NCBI RefSeq assembly: GCF_905475395.1
Contig: NC_058337.1
Coordinates: 84,748,368-84,812,367, forward strand
Length of the DNA stretch: 64,000 nucleotides
Direction: 5' to 3'
Origin: Chrysoperla carnea
Taxonomy: Eukaryota; Arthropoda; Insecta; Neuroptera; Chrysopidae
Each line of letters opens with the position of its first letter. Position 1 is the first letter of the stretch. Shown in pieces: positions 13,474 through 26,202 of the stretch. Both the position numbers and the translations under genes were made by a program. Below the pieces are notes generated by a model. It searched no databases. It saw nothing but the letters and a program-made list of their open reading frames with translations, and was not told the origin of the DNA.

Positions 13474-13718
13474 GTTGCCCTATTAGCTCAGTTGATTAAA
13501 GCGTAACCGTAAATTCCGTCTTAGTATGCTTAGGTTAACGGGTTCGATTACCGCCGTCGCAACAAAATTAATTTAATTAATACTTGTGATGGGTTGGTGA
13601 AGTGCATGGTATATGCATGAAGGATGTGCACTCAGCCTATGAAATTGAGGAGCCGATAAATGAAATTATCAGCGGAAAAAACATATATGGTATCACAATG
13701 GGCTCCATAGCCTAACTA
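13474..13718 (+). mobile_element. tRNA-derived SINE, copy 1
   Basis: The head is tRNA-like: A box TTAGCTCAGTTGATTAAAGCG and B box GGTTCGATTACC about 50 nt later. A body shared with the copies at 34187-34583 and 59266-59417 follows: TCGCAACAAAATTAATTTAA, GTGATGGG, GTGCATGGTATATGCATGAA, GATGTGCACTCAGCC, ATAAATGAAATTATCAGCGG and TATCACAATGGGCTCCATAG. The tail is short or truncated here (CCTAACTAAATT). No clear target duplication was found for this copy. Confidence 0.85.
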
Positions 13719-14121
13719 AATTATTCAATCATATAGGAATACAATACAACTCGGACAATAATTTTAATTCTTGTGAATATTGATTTAGCCGAGTTTCTCG
13801 TTTATGAAGTTATTGGAAGAACTTATTTCACAGGGGTAAAAAATAAATGAAAAGTTACAGAAATATTCAGAATAAAGTTGTACTAAAGTGTAATAACTCC
13901 GCTATAAGCGGCACAGTTGTCATTATTCTCTTAGAAGCTTAAAAAATATAGCAAATATACGATGGACCTATACTCAATTTATTGTATATAAAGTTTAAAG
14001 AAACCTTCGTTATAAAATCAGGTCTGATCGATTGTTTGTGGCATAGTAGGTCTGAAATGGATGAACCGATTTTGATAATTATAAAATTTTTCGCTGTTCC
14101 AAAGTCAATAGTATAAAAAAG
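13719..14121. other. Intergenic DNA, nothing recognised
   Basis: No gene, RNA or repeat boundary is supported between SINE copy 1 and the 60-bp tandem duplication. Confidence 0.45.
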
Positions 14122-14242
14122 AAGTAAAACGATACAGAATAATTGTATACCCCAATCCGCTTAAGAGATACATTTTTTAACAAGTAAAACGATACAGAAT
14201 AATTGTATACCCCAATCCGCTTAAGAGATACATTTTTTAACA
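14122..14242 (+). repeat. Exact 60-bp tandem duplication
   Basis: The unit beginning AAGTAAAACGATACAGAATA at 14122 is repeated without a visible mismatch from 14182. The perfect identity points to a very recent duplication or an assembly artefact. Confidence 0.95.
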
Positions 14243-14567
14243 AAGTGAAGCATGTAGAAATCTGGATTCCTTTTCATGAATACGCGAGGAGCGGCACGTT
14301 TTTATGTATCGTAGCCATAGTTGATTTATATTACGCTTTCATTTCCCGCAAAATTTTGTGAATTTTGCTTGCAGGCATAATTCCGGATATTTATGTTCAT
14401 AAGAAAATTGCTTGTGTTAAACTTCGTAAGGAATGAAAAGTTTTCATAAGTTTTTTTGTAATAAAAGCAAAAAAAATCGTCTGTCACCTTCAAAACATAC
14501 ATTCCCACATTATATTAAATAAATTTCCATTAATTCGTGCCTTTGCAAACCATACTTAAACTTAAAC

Positions 14568-14830
14568 TAGTGGCGGATTAAAGGGTTGACAAAGGAGCAG
14601 TTGTTCACTAGGTCCATGAAATAGGGCATCGCAAGTGGGTCCAAGGTGTAGTTACGAAGACATAAAAAGGGGAAAACGTAAACTTTTATGAAAGGGCACC
14701 ACAATTTCCCCAAGAAAATTTTTCATGAAAGGGCACCACAAAGGTTACACCAAGTTTAGTAACGGAGACTAAAAAAACTTTCCTGTTTAAAGATTTTCCC
14801 CACTGGGCCATTTCCTTAAATCCGCCACTG
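14568..14830. mobile_element. hAT-like non-autonomous element, about 263 bp
   Basis: Ends are inverted: (T/C)AGTGGCGGATTAA at the left and TTAAATCCGCCACTG at the right, a CAGTGGCGGAT-type terminus common in hAT-derived MITEs. The interior contains two copies of AAAGGGCACCACAA. The flanking 8-mers match poorly, so the insertion is old or the assignment is only by termini. Confidence 0.6.
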
Positions 14831-15278
14831 CCTTTCAAATAGGTAAACAAAAATTTTTTTTCTTCAATTTTTGTGTTAAAACTTTTCCATTATACCAGTG
14901 TTGTAAAAATTTTATTGGATACTTTTGGAGACAAACCTATTTAATTTTTTTTATACAAACGGATAGTAGATAGATATTGATGAGATTATAAGCTAGGCAT
15001 TTCTAACAAGTTTTTTTTTATTATTAATTAATTAATTTTTTTCAATGATTATTAATTTCTTGTAATCGTTCACACAAGAATACGCAAATACTTGAATTAA
15101 AGAAAAAAAATACTGCGATTTTCTTGATTTTTATGCAAATTACATTTAATTATTTTCATCAGTGAAGTGAATTATTTATTCTTTTTTAAATTATTTATTT
15201 AGACTTTTCTAGCATGTTTTACTCTGAAAACATTGAAAAAGTAGTTTAATAATAATAGTTTATTATTACTGTTTTCGT
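14831..15278. other. Intergenic DNA, nothing recognised
   Basis: AT-rich spacer between two hAT-like elements. No coding or RNA feature is supported. Confidence 0.45.
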
Positions 15279-15709
15279 CAGGCGCGGTTCTAGAATTTTT
15301 TCACGGAGGGGGTCACAAGACAAAAAAAAACAAAAATAACCAAATAAACAAAGCAAACCGAATTTTTTGAATGAATGAAAAACAAAGCCAGAATAACCTT
15401 GTGCAAAAAACCTACCCAATTTGCTAAAAAAGTCAGTATTATGTAAGAAAATCAGTGAATTTTGTTGATTCAGTCATTTTTAAATTCCAATTTTTCCAGA
15501 AGTGTAAAAAAGTGAGTTAATTTTGGTTGCTTGGTTAGTTTCCGTTTTTTTAGTTTGCAAAAAGAAGGTTTTGTTCGTTTGGTTTTTCTTTGTTTTTCAT
15601 TTTTTTAAAAATTGGGTTAGTTTAATTTTTTGAAATGCGGGCTGTTTTTGAAGGGGGAGGCACAGGGGTAATGACCCCTGTGCCCCCCCCCCCCTTGAAT
15701 CTACGCCTG
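15279..15709. mobile_element. hAT-like non-autonomous element, 431 bp
   Basis: The left end CAGGCGCGGTTCTAGAATTT and right end CTTGAATCTACGCCTG are inverted counterparts (CAGGCG..TTC.A). A subterminal inverted GC-rich block follows on each side (GGAGGGGGTCAC against GTGCCCCCC). Flanking 8-mers GTTTTCGT and GTTTTGGC match at 6 of 8 positions, consistent with a decayed hAT target duplication. There is no transposase frame inside. Confidence 0.7.
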
Positions 15710-17571
15710 GTTTTGGCATATGTTTATATTCTGATTATTGAAATAATAGCAACAACTTAAATATTTATGTTATTTAAATATGTATGTTGCTAAAGCGATA
15801 TCAGATTCATGATCGTATATACAATTTTTGGATCGATAAAGGGAAAGGCCGCAAATCACTTTAAAGAATCCTTTCGCTGCCAGTATGTTAATTAAAAAAA
15901 TTAGATTACAAAGAAAAATAATTTTTTTATAATAGTTTAAGTCTTTATCTATTGTAAAGTGAAATTCCGATCATACTTTACCGTGAAAATTTTTGTCAAA
16001 AAATTTTTCAAAAATGTTAGCATTTGTTTACTGTCTTACGAGAAAATAAAACCCTAACAACTTTCCTTGAATTATGAATAGGTGGAGTGAAAAAAAAAAA
16101 CTGAAAACTAGTTTTTCGAAATATTCGGGATTCTGTTTTTGCACTAAAATATATAAGATACCGTGAAAATTGAGAAATAAATAATAAACTGAAAAAAAGT
16201 ACTAGCAGGAAAATTTGTTCTTAAGGCAGAAAGTAAATACTTTAATTTTTAAGAAGTCTATTAGTCAAATACTTATTTTATTGAACTAAAGAGGTTCTTT
16301 CGCCGCCAATGTTAATTTACTTCCAGCCAGTGAAAAGATTACCTTAAACTTATTTCATCGAAACTCGCTGTACGATTCCAATATGAGCATGAAACTGAAA
16401 TTTTCGCTAGTAGTGCAGGTATAGGAAATCTTATGAAAACCAAATTTGTAACAAAAAAGCCAAATCTGTAAAACCATTCGCAATTTCAAAGTAATAGAAT
16501 CTTGTAACCCGAATCTGGAGGTATACATATTGCTAAATGACGTACCGACAAAGGTATTGCAAGTTTTGATATAGTGTATCAAAATAAGTTTTATATACAA
16601 GCGCCAATCGCAACCAAATAGTTGATCCAGAGGAAACATAAAAAAAGAGTTAATTCCATCTTCGGATTATAACAAAAAAAAAAGACAATGAGTCAACTTA
16701 TAGAAATGATATTCATATATTTGTGATAAGAAATAACAACTTTGATCTTATTACAAAATATCTGATTATGAATCTATATCAGTTAATAATCAAATAATAA
16801 GAACAGATCTTTTATAATCAATGTAATGCAAAATTAAATCATTAAATCATATTAAAATTTTTATTCATACTAAAAATATTAAATTACAAAACTTAATAAG
16901 AATCGATAAAATTAAAACTTATAATAAGACAAATTTAAAGTGTTATTAATTTACATATTATGATAAAAATAAGTATTATTTTCCCAAGAAAATTAAAAAT
17001 AAATATTTTAAAAATATACCCATATTAATTTCTCATGAATTAAAAATAGCAAATTCCATTAAAATTAATCATAATAGATTATTCTGCTCATCATTATTGG
17101 ATTCTTATCCTTTTCAAGTATTGTATAAGCAGAAGCATCTCATAGGTCATACGACAACAAAAACAAGGGAATTACCAAGAATTTTGCCGGATTTATCCAA
17201 ATATAATAAACATCTTTTTTTATTATTTTTAAATGTGTATAGCATCATCTTTGTCGCAGTTAAAGTTACAATACAGCATCTTAGAGCGTCACTAAAATCA
17301 ACCCATAATTAGTCAAAACATCAACAGGTTTTACACTTAAAATATCTGAACAAATTAAAAGGAGTACAAGATATATGTGGCAATAGTAAAATTATATTTT
17401 ATCTTTCTTTTGTAAAACTAGCATCTTTACAAACTTTAAGAATTGTAATTTTACAGTAAATTTTTAGTTAACAAAGAGAATGGTATGGAATGGATAAATA
17501 CCTCTTTGTTTATTGTAGAAATTTAACACAAGTAAATTACAAAGTCCATTTGATTCTAGAATTATTTAGTA
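15710..17571. other. Intergenic DNA upstream of the Reg-5-like gene
   Basis: AT-rich with no supported gene. Open frames near 16355-16639 and 17097-17312 lack any recognisable feature. Confidence 0.5.
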
Positions 17572-17607
17572 TATAAACAATGGCCTTTAAACAGAAAGAT
17601 ATCAGTT
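17572..17607 (+). promoter_or_regulatory. TATA box and TCAGTT initiator of the Reg-5-like gene
   Basis: TATAAA at 17572-17577 is followed by the arthropod initiator TCAGTT at 17602-17607. The spacing of 32 nt from the first T of TATA to the initiator A (17604) is canonical. Transcription would start at 17604, giving a 144-nt untranslated leader before the ATG at 17748. Confidence 0.75.
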
Positions 17608-17747
17608 TACAAGTAACTTTGTAATCAAACGTTTAAGTTTACAACAATCCAAGTTTTTTTTCGAAAAAGATTTTCTGTGAAGTGTGAACATTTTTTTAAT
17701 TGTTTTCTGTTAAAAAAATCAAAATAAACAAACAATTTTATCTAAAA

Positions 17748-19442
17748 ATGGCTTTTATTAAACATATTTTTGTGTGTTTATGTGTAATCAGTTTGGTGGC
17801 ATCTTCAGCAATTCCAATGTGGGAAATGCTTGGACGTGAAGAAAAGGTAAAAATAATCATTTCACCTAGTTTAGATTTAAAAAATATTTTGAAATACAGT
17901 TAGTTTTACCTTGAATGGAATCTCTGTCATAGAATGATATTTTTCTCATAATTATTTAAAATTTTTATTACATGAGAATTAAAAATGAAGTAAGCATTTA
18001 CAAATATAGAACTCTGATTGCATACACTTTATTTTTATTTTTATCCGGTTAGAAGTGTTTTGTGAGAAGAATTTTTAATTTTGTGTGTGTATAGTTCGCT
18101 TTGCCTATTTTTATTAAAAAAAAAAAATCATTTATAGAAATGAAAGTTAGTTCATTTACATGACTAAAAAGTTAAACAAATAGAGAGAAATTTTCATTAC
18201 AATTTGTTTGTACTTAAAAATGATTCATTTTGAAAAGGTGCAGTCGTCATTTTTAGTAATCAGTTTCATCTATTGATAAAATAGATTTTTTTTTATAAAT
18301 AAAATCGAGGTCAAATAAACGATTAGAAAACTTTTTTGAGAAAGTATTTTTAATGTTCTTTTTTTATAAATTGTTACAGATGGCCTATTTATACGCACAA
18401 TTTATCAATCAAGTTGAAGATTTTTGTTCGTATTCACAAATGTCTAACTGTCGCAAAGAATTAACTAAACATGGTCTTGCAAAATTACACTCAATGCCGG
18501 AAGATCATTTAGACCTTATGGATCCATTCCAACGTGGGGCACATAATATAAGTAAGTATTTATTGTTATAAAACAATGCCTCCATAAATCACAATAACCA
18601 AAAGTTGCAGAACAAAATATTTTTGTCTGTCCGTCAATCAAACACACTAAAAGGAGCAAAAAAATTAATCTTAATTGACTTAAAAACATACCTACAGATT
18701 TCTCTGTAAAAATTGAGCTTGTCTAAAATTGATTTAAGTCGATTGTTCATAATTTAAATGTCAAGGGTTTTTATTTCCGGAAGTTTTTCAAAAAAAAAAA
18801 CTACAAAGTGGATGTAGCCTTGATTATTTTGTTTACAATAAATGTAACCTTTGTAAATATTACAAAAAGATTAATTAACCATATTTCTATAGCCAATTTT
18901 TTTATTTTGAAGGTTACTAATAATGATTTTTTTATTTATTTCCAGTTTGGGATTCAATGATGGACGGACATGAAGTATTAAAAAAATCAGTCCCAGAAAC
19001 ACCAACCACAACAACAGCCGCTCCAACAACCGAAAAACATGTACCGGCCTATGCATTTTTAACTAATCCACCACGTGGAGGTGCTCGCCCACAACGAGTT
19101 TCTAGTATTCAAGACCAAATTCAAGAATATCAAAAGAAAAAATCTTCTTCAAATTATTTAGAAAATGATTTGTACACTGAAACAAATTATTTAAATACAG
19201 CAGCTTCATCTAAATTTGAAAAAGTTGTACCAGTGACGAACGATTTTGTTGGACCAATGGTTGTGCGAGTGAAACCTGATGGTACTTATGTCGATACTCG
19301 AGTACCAATTGATGAAGATTTAATTCATTATAAAATGGCTAAAACTAAGGTTCCAAGTATGTTGGATACTTTGGTTGATGCTTTACGTCCAGTTAGAAGT
19401 ACCTACGAATCTCAACCCTATGCTGTTTATGTCAAACCATAA
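17748..19442 (+). CDS. Reg-5: Secreted protein resembling rhythmically expressed gene 5 (Reg-5) family, three exons
   Basis: Exons are 17748-17846, 18380-18551 and 18946-19442, joined by GT-AG introns of 533 and 394 bp (donors GTAAAA and GTAAGT, acceptors TTACAG and TTCCAG). The product is 255 aa. It begins with a hydrophobic signal peptide (about residues 1-20, ending VASSA) followed by IPMWEMLGREEK. A helical region with two cysteines (FCSYSQMSNCRKEL) comes next, then a Thr/Pro-rich linker (PTTTTAAPTT, about residues 110-120) and a C-terminal region with VGPMVVRVKPDGTYVDTRVP. From memory, the SAIPMWE start, the WD-MM-GH segment and the VRV-PDG motif match the insect Reg-5 family, an extracellular protein of unclear biochemical role. 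That match is recall, not a search. The ATG was chosen because it opens the signal peptide and follows a good promoter. Confidence 0.75.
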
Positions 19443-20276
19443 GTTTATTCATTTTGAAAGAAATTCACTGCATATTATTTCAAAATTCGTTTGAAAAATT
19501 TTTGTTTCAAATTTGTTAATTTGATTCGAAAAATTAATTTTTTTGGAAATTTTAATATTTAATTCAAAAATTTTGTCATGCCAATTTTAATTCTTATTCA
19601 GGAAAATTTTATTTCTCAATTAAAAAATTGAGAAAATACAATTTTTAGAAAATTTTATGCAGTTGAAAATTTCAAATTTTGATGTTAACTAACAACAAAT
19701 ACTTTCCCTGTGTGGAGAAAGTAACGATTTTTGTTAAATTGTGATATTATTTTGTACATAATATTTATATTAGTATTTTTTTTCTTTCGTCTTTTCTTTT
19801 AAATTTATTTATCAATTTTGTAAATAATTTTCTCTACGATTTTCTATTTAATTAATTTATGAGAAATTTTAATTCTAAAATTTTATTTCTTTTCTTCTAA
19901 ATTATTATTTAAGTGTTTTTAATATTGTATTTATTATTTAATAATATTTGTTATATTATTTTTATTATTTAAAATAGCATTAATTAATTTTCTATTAATT
20001 GTGCTATTTTAACAAAAATGTAATTCCATTTTTTGGAATAAGTCCTCCTGTATATTTTAATGTGTATTATTAGGAAGTTATTATTTTTTTTTTTTTTGTA
20101 TTTATTATCGTGATAATAATTAATATATATTACAATATTTATGTAATTTATATAAAAAATCTTGTATATATAAATATACAATTTTATTCTATTCAAATAA
20201 AAAAATTTGAAAATATTTTTTTGTATTATTTTTTAAAGGCTGCGTTGTTTTCTTACCTATTAAATCAACATATATT
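19443..20276 (+). other. 3' flank of the Reg-5-like gene
   Basis: Extremely AT-rich DNA that probably begins with the 3' untranslated region. A candidate polyadenylation hexamer AATAAA lies at about 20196. The open frames near 19984-20370 consist of Ile, Tyr and Lys codons expected from AT richness and are not called. Confidence 0.4.
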
Positions 20277-20415
20277 TAAGATTACTAGACAAGATATTTG
20301 TCAATATTTAGTTTACGCTGAATGTATCATATTAAAAATCATCAATTATAATCGAGAGACCATGATGTAAATAAATATCGTATACGTGGTTATAAGTAAA
20401 CAAAAACCTAAAGTA
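20277..20415 (+). repeat. Direct repeat A flanking a tRNA-like element
   Basis: About 140 bp starting AAGATTACTAGACAAGATAT recurs at 20586-20730, offset 310 bp, with few differences. The second copy carries a small insertion after ATCGAGAAACC. The tRNA-like sequence at 20492-20562 lies between the two. Confidence 0.85.
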
Positions 20416-20491
20416 ATAATAATGAATAAGTGAATAAACAAAGTAAAAATAAAAATTCAATGAGTTGAAAAAATTGCACTCTGTGTCTAGA

Positions 20492-20562
20492 ACTCGAATG
20501 ACCTAATTGGTAGGGCGCTTGACATGAATCCAAGAAGATCGGATTCGAGTCCTGGTTTGAGT
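20492..20562 (+). tRNA. tRNA-like sequence, probable pseudogene
   Basis: The 71-nt segment has a seven-base acceptor stem (ACTCGAA with TTTGAGT, one G-U) and an A box (TGACCTAATTGGTAGGGCG). The anticodon arm has four pairs (CTTG/CAAG) and the T arm has the B box GGATTCGAGTCC. A run of seven T about four bases after the stem (20566-20572) would terminate RNA polymerase III. The loop CATGAAT would put TGA at the anticodon positions, but the base before it is A in place of the near-universal T, and there is no long variable arm as in tRNA-Ser. I therefore favour a pseudogene or SINE head. Confidence 0.5.
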
Positions 20563-20585
20563 GTATTTTTTTCAATTCTCTTCAA

Positions 20586-20730
20586 TTAAGATTACTAGAC
20601 AAGATATTTGTCAATATTTAGTTAACGCTGTATGTATCATATTAAAAATCATCAACTATAATCGAGAAACCTACATCATGGTCAATAAATATCGTATACA
20701 TGATTAAAAGTAAACATAAACAAAAAGTAA
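20586..20730 (+). repeat. Direct repeat B flanking a tRNA-like element
   Basis: Second copy of the 20277-20415 block. The pair bracketing the tRNA-like unit could be a 310-bp tandem duplication that lost the second tRNA-like part. Confidence 0.85.
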
Positions 20731-22895
20731 CATATATTTCTTCTTGAAAATGAAAGTCGTGGTTCTCAAACAGTAAAATCAACTAAATAAACTGAAACGT
20801 ATGCAAAATTTTCATTTTTTTTTACACTGTAATTGTCAAAAAACAAAAAATATTTGGTATTTTACTTTTTCATTGACTGGAAAATTTCTAGTAAAGAAGT
20901 ATTATTATTTTAAATACAAAAAATTTACTTGAAAATATGTAGTTTTAGCTAATAATATTTAGCTAAGATCCAGAAATACGGAAAGGGTAACATGAGCGTC
21001 CACAGAGACTTGTAAGGGGGTATGCTTGCATTTTCTTTTTTATAATCATAATGAAAGGAAAAGTACAACAAAAAAAGATGTATTTCATAAACAAATTTTG
21101 TAAATGAAAAATTTCTTATTGACACAAAGCTTTTAGAAAGAAATTTTGACGGTATTTTATTTTAGACAAAAAAAAAAAATTTCTCAACCAAACGATTCTC
21201 GAAAGCATAAAAAACATTATTAAAAAATAATGCCGTCTTTTGGGTAATGAAATAGTTTCAAAAGATAAATAAATGAATAGTTATTCCGAAAATCGACGTT
21301 TATTTTTAGAAGCAAATATTCGCAAGCTTAATAGTCGCGTACTTTAATTATGGATCATAATTTTGAGTCGATTGCCTGTTTATACGTCTCTTTCTAACAT
21401 AATTTCTTCCTTATGGATTGTCCTATTTCAATGAAATTTTTTCCTATGAGAAATGGTATAATTATCAGCTTCCCCCTAACCGTTTTTGGGTCTAAAAATG
21501 AAAAGGAGCGAAAGTTAATGTATTAAAAAATACGTATGTATATGAATCGGAATCGAATATGCTGATACTGTATATGAGAACCATAATAAGTCATATTATT
21601 TCCCGATTCTTCCATCATTAAATTTATTATCGTAATAAAGTGATAGCACTATAAGTCGAATTTGTTTTGAAACTAATCAATTTTCAGATGTAAATTGATC
21701 AACGGATTTTGAAAGCATTATTATCTTTTAGAAAATTTCGTTACCATCAGCTGTACTCAAGATACTTGAATTTATTAAATATTTAAAATGCATATCAGGC
21801 TTTTTTATATTAAAAACGACAAAGCAATTATTTCCAAAGACAACTTTTTAAAGTAGATCGTTATTTGAATATTACAGTCGTTATATATTGCTACTGTTCC
21901 TTACAAAACTTTCTTAAAATAGAATCAAATCAAATTGGACACAAAATCTGCTTGCTTAGCGAAGGCGCGAATAAAAGCCCGCGCTGATATAAGTAAAATA
22001 AAATAATTGTTGTATCATAGAAATAAAATGTTCAATTTTAGTATGCCATCTACACGTATTCTTTCCAACTAAGGGTAATGAAGCATTTCGTGCAGATATC
22101 CTTTGTTTATACTCTGTATTCTTTCTTCTTGTTTGTATTTTGTAGTCTTTTATCATCAATGAATTATGTAACCAGTCAACAGAGTGTATTAGTAAGCTGA
22201 TTTTCAATACCATTCGCATACTTGTGAACAACGTGAATAGATGTAGCAAAGAGCCAGAAAACGGCAAATTTTTGCATTATAATGGAAAGGTTTATGACTT
22301 TGCTGAAATTGTCTTATAATTAAGGACGGAAACACATTATCAGATATTTTGATTAGAAAATTGTGACTGGCCTAACATTGTTAATTACACGGATTTAACA
22401 AATGGGAATAACAACAAAGGACTAGTTTGTACTACGCTTACATAAATTGTTCAAAATTAGATAAACATACGAGGTTTTTTTTATATAGAAATACAATTTT
22501 TTTTTGAGATGCAAGATTTTCATTCTTACTCAACGAATATAGTGAAAATAGCTTTTTTACAAAGAAATTATTCCTATGTAGATTAGTAGTTGTAATATTG
22601 GCAATCAAAGTTTTTAGATTTGTACATTTTTTTAGAATTTTCTATATATTATAATAATCTAGAAAGGGATCATTTTATCCACCTTGTCAAAATAGGAGGC
22701 GGGGGAAATGATACCAATGCATTGTTACTTTAATGTTGCATCAACGATCAGTACCAACACAAAAATTAGTGGTAAAATTGTCTAAGCCAACACAAATTTA
22801 AGATGCACCCCACGATTTAATTTGAGGGCTCACTTTACTTACCTATTACAATTTTACACGTTTTTTTCCGATAAAATGATTTTATTCTTAATCAC
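20731..22895. other. Intergenic DNA, no gene seen
   Basis: AT-rich, with a 103-codon minus-strand open frame near 21956-22267 that shows no recognisable domain, start context or splice sites. Confidence 0.5.
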
Positions 22896-23180
22896 ACAAT
22901 TTTTTTTTTGAACTTATCTAAATTATTTCCTAACTTTTAGTTCAAATAGTTTCAAAAGCGTGTTTTTTAGTTTTTTTGAACTATTATTTATATTCTACTT
23001 TAAGTTCAGCTAGCTACAAAAACCCTTTTTTTTTAGTTTTTTAAAATATGTTATCTGCGCTTCCACCATCAAAGATTTTTTTGTTAATCGTTAACCCTGA
23101 AAATTCTGATCACTATAATCAGACAAACTTATTAAATTATTGTATTGTTATCGGCCCTTGATAAGTCCTTTACGTCATAA
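22896..23180 (-). repeat. GGTGGAAGCGCA-family repeat, minus orientation
   Basis: It contains two tandem arms of the TTTAGTTCAGCTAGCTAC...GTGTTTTTTAG type (22920-23045), then the terminus TTATCTGCGCTTCCACCATC (23051-23070). A segment also seen at 9121-9180 follows (AACTTATTAAATTAT). This is the most complete view of how the two motifs are arranged together. Confidence 0.6.
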
Positions 23181-26100
23181 AATTGTAGGAATAGTATTGG
23201 GAAAAATTTTGTAGATAATAATGTTTTTCGATAAAAAAAAAGAATCAGAACAAAAAATTATTATTTCAGAACTTTTTGGTTAAAATTATTTTTGGTTGAA
23301 GCTTTTTAACCTGAAAATACCTTAAATCAGGTGTCAAAAATTGAGCTTTAGGGAAAAAAATGTTTTTGTGGCAAGGAATCAGAATTTAATACAAAACATA
23401 CGTGTTGCCATTTAAAAAAACGAAGCTTGCCACGAAAGTTTGGAGTCGTTGTTTGACACAGAAGGTGCTCCCAGAAAATAAAACTAGACGCGTTTTTTAA
23501 GGAGACTCAGATTTTACCGCTTTTAGATATCCCAATCTGGTTTTCGAAAAATTTACTGGACTTTTAAAAAAATCATCCTATATATAAATATATTTTATCA
23601 CAGTTATTTCCAATGTTAGCATAGCCAAAATTTTTAATTCTCTAGTCATTTTCTTTTTATTTTCATTGGATTATTCCTATTGTAAATTATTCAACTGTTA
23701 ACATAGGAATTTCTTCCTTGCTTTTTTGGAGAATTTCCCCTTTTTCTCAGTGTACCCGCATAAATTTTATATTATACTTCTCTCATATCAGAATTATCTT
23801 TACGGTTTAATGTACGCCACAAGGATGGATGAACGACTGCCGTCAGAAAGGTCAGAAATTTTCTTATTATAGAAAGTCCAGGTGTGCTAAAAAACTGTGG
23901 TTGGTATTTCTCTATTATAAGTTACCTTCATCAGTTCTTTTTTAATTTTTTTAGCTTAAATAACGCAATACCTGGATCTAAAATTTTCTAAAATACAATT
24001 TTTTGTCGTTTTAGGAATACCTAAAATTAATATGATATTCAAATCGATAACAGAATCTAGACGTTCATTTTTTAATAAAACTTCATTCATATAAATTTAA
24101 ATCCCATAAGCAAAACTTATGAGGAAGATTTGTTACATTTTTCATTTTTTTTTTAAAAAAAGGTATAAAAACGAAAAAAAAAATTTTTTTTAATAAATAT
24201 TTTTTGTAAAAATTCGATTAATTATTCTATTGAATACAAACATCAACATTCGTTTCCCTTGCCATTCAAATGGATCTTACAGAAGAAAAGTTATACTTTA
24301 GAATAATTTTTCGATTTAAAAGTTTTCCATATTTTTTTTTCTTTCATAGATTGTATAAATTGATCATTTGTTACTTTAATAGATGAATGTGAATTCCTTC
24401 TGCGTGTCTATTCTGTGGGAGAAAAAACGGTAATGAAAATGTCGTCTTTCCCGTTATTAATGTTTACGTTAAATTTATAAAGAAAACATTTTTCATATAT
24501 AATATACTGCAGGATTTGACCGAACAATAATAATAGTGTATTTGAAAAATGTAAAATATTCACTTTCGATTAACTAGGGAATTTATTTGTTATTTTTAGG
24601 TTACAATGAAAAGTTAATATAATAAGAAGTATAGCTGAAATATGGGGTGTAAACATATAATTCCTGCAAGAAAAAGTGTTTATTATGAAAGCCACTCACA
24701 ACATCTATTCGACTTTAACGCCAAGATGTCAGCGCCACAAGTAAAAAAAAAATGTAAACTATACTTTAAACACTTAGCTAATTTTTTCATTGAATAAAAA
24801 GACTAAAGATGCCTACTTCATTATACATCTAAATGTGCAGTACCATATTTGCTCTCCGAGTCTTTTAAAATTGCGATAGTTTTCCTATACATTTTCAGAT
24901 TTAATTTTATAGTAATAATAATAATGAGGTTTAACTTCCGTTTCTCTCACATTTCTCTTGAATGTGAGACTTATTATTTTTCAAAAGTAATCAGTAATCA
25001 GTCATATCAGAAGGACTGGAAGTTTGAGGAGCTGCTATCAAGGTCATGCCTAACCACTTTTCCTGTACGAACATTTTGATTCCTTGGGATTTTTTTAAGA
25101 AGGTCTGGAAAATGATTAATTACGTAGCATCCTTAAAATTGATAAATACCTAATGAAAACGATATTCAAATAAAAAAGGTAATTAAAAACTGGCAATTTT
25201 TAAGAGTCTCCTACCAAACGTGTTTCCCATGTTTATTCAATTATTTCCATGTTTAATTTCAATATGTCGTCTTCAATAAATATCCATGAATTTTAAGCCT
25301 GCAACGCAATTAAGAAAGTAAGATATTGATCTTTAAATTATTTTTAAAACAGTTCTAGAAATTTAAAGCTAAGAGATATTCCGAAATATCTATCATTCAA
25401 TCACAAAACACTTAGAGTCAGGAGGTGAGAAATCAAATGTTATTTTATATTGAGTTGTAGAATCATGCGTTTATTAGCATCATATCGAAATTTGGTAAAT
25501 ACCTTTTTCGTTCCCCTTGATGAGCTTTATCTCGCAGTAGAATTTTCCAGGCTCAATTAAAGGACACTCCATATACCATGATTTATGAGAATAATTCTAA
25601 ATAACTGAATAAACCATTTGCGGTGTGAATCGGAAGCTAAAAATATGTTCCAACATGAGATTTTAATTTTTATCGATGCATTTTGGGTTTTTGGAAACAT
25701 GTACAGGTCAACGGGTGGTCCTAATTACTCCGTATATTAGATCCATTGAAGGAAAAATATTTCCATCCTTTATTTTATGCATTAAAAATATTTTACATAA
25801 ATATTATTATTACTATAAAATGAATACAATTTTATGATTTAAAAAAATGTATTTAAAAAATATGTGTATAGAAAAAAAAAAAATGTAAAACACTGAAGGG
25901 GAAATATAAAATTTTATGACACAATATATAACAACCGGATTTGAATTAAAGCTGCTATGAAATATTTGATGACCCACCCTGTCGTTCATCACCACCAACT
26001 TATTGTATAAGTATAAGTAGAATCGACCAACCCCTTCAACTCGATGACGAAAAAATGACAACATGAGAGTAACGAAACTTTATGATGTGAAGAGGTATGG

Positions 26101-26202
26101 GAAAGTCGAGTATTTAAAAAAATATGTTTTATTCTAGTTTTTTAGAAACCTGAAAAAAAAATGGATACGAAAAGGTTAGATTGTGAAGTAGATGGTGTTT
26201 TT
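23181..26202. other. Intergenic DNA, no gene seen
   Basis: No supported coding or RNA feature. Open frames near 24849-25079 and 25813-26064 lack recognisable domains. Confidence 0.5.

Noticed and set aside
13474-13560. Functional tRNA gene
   Set aside because: The boxes are good, but the same head with the same downstream body occurs at two more loci, so it is a SINE.
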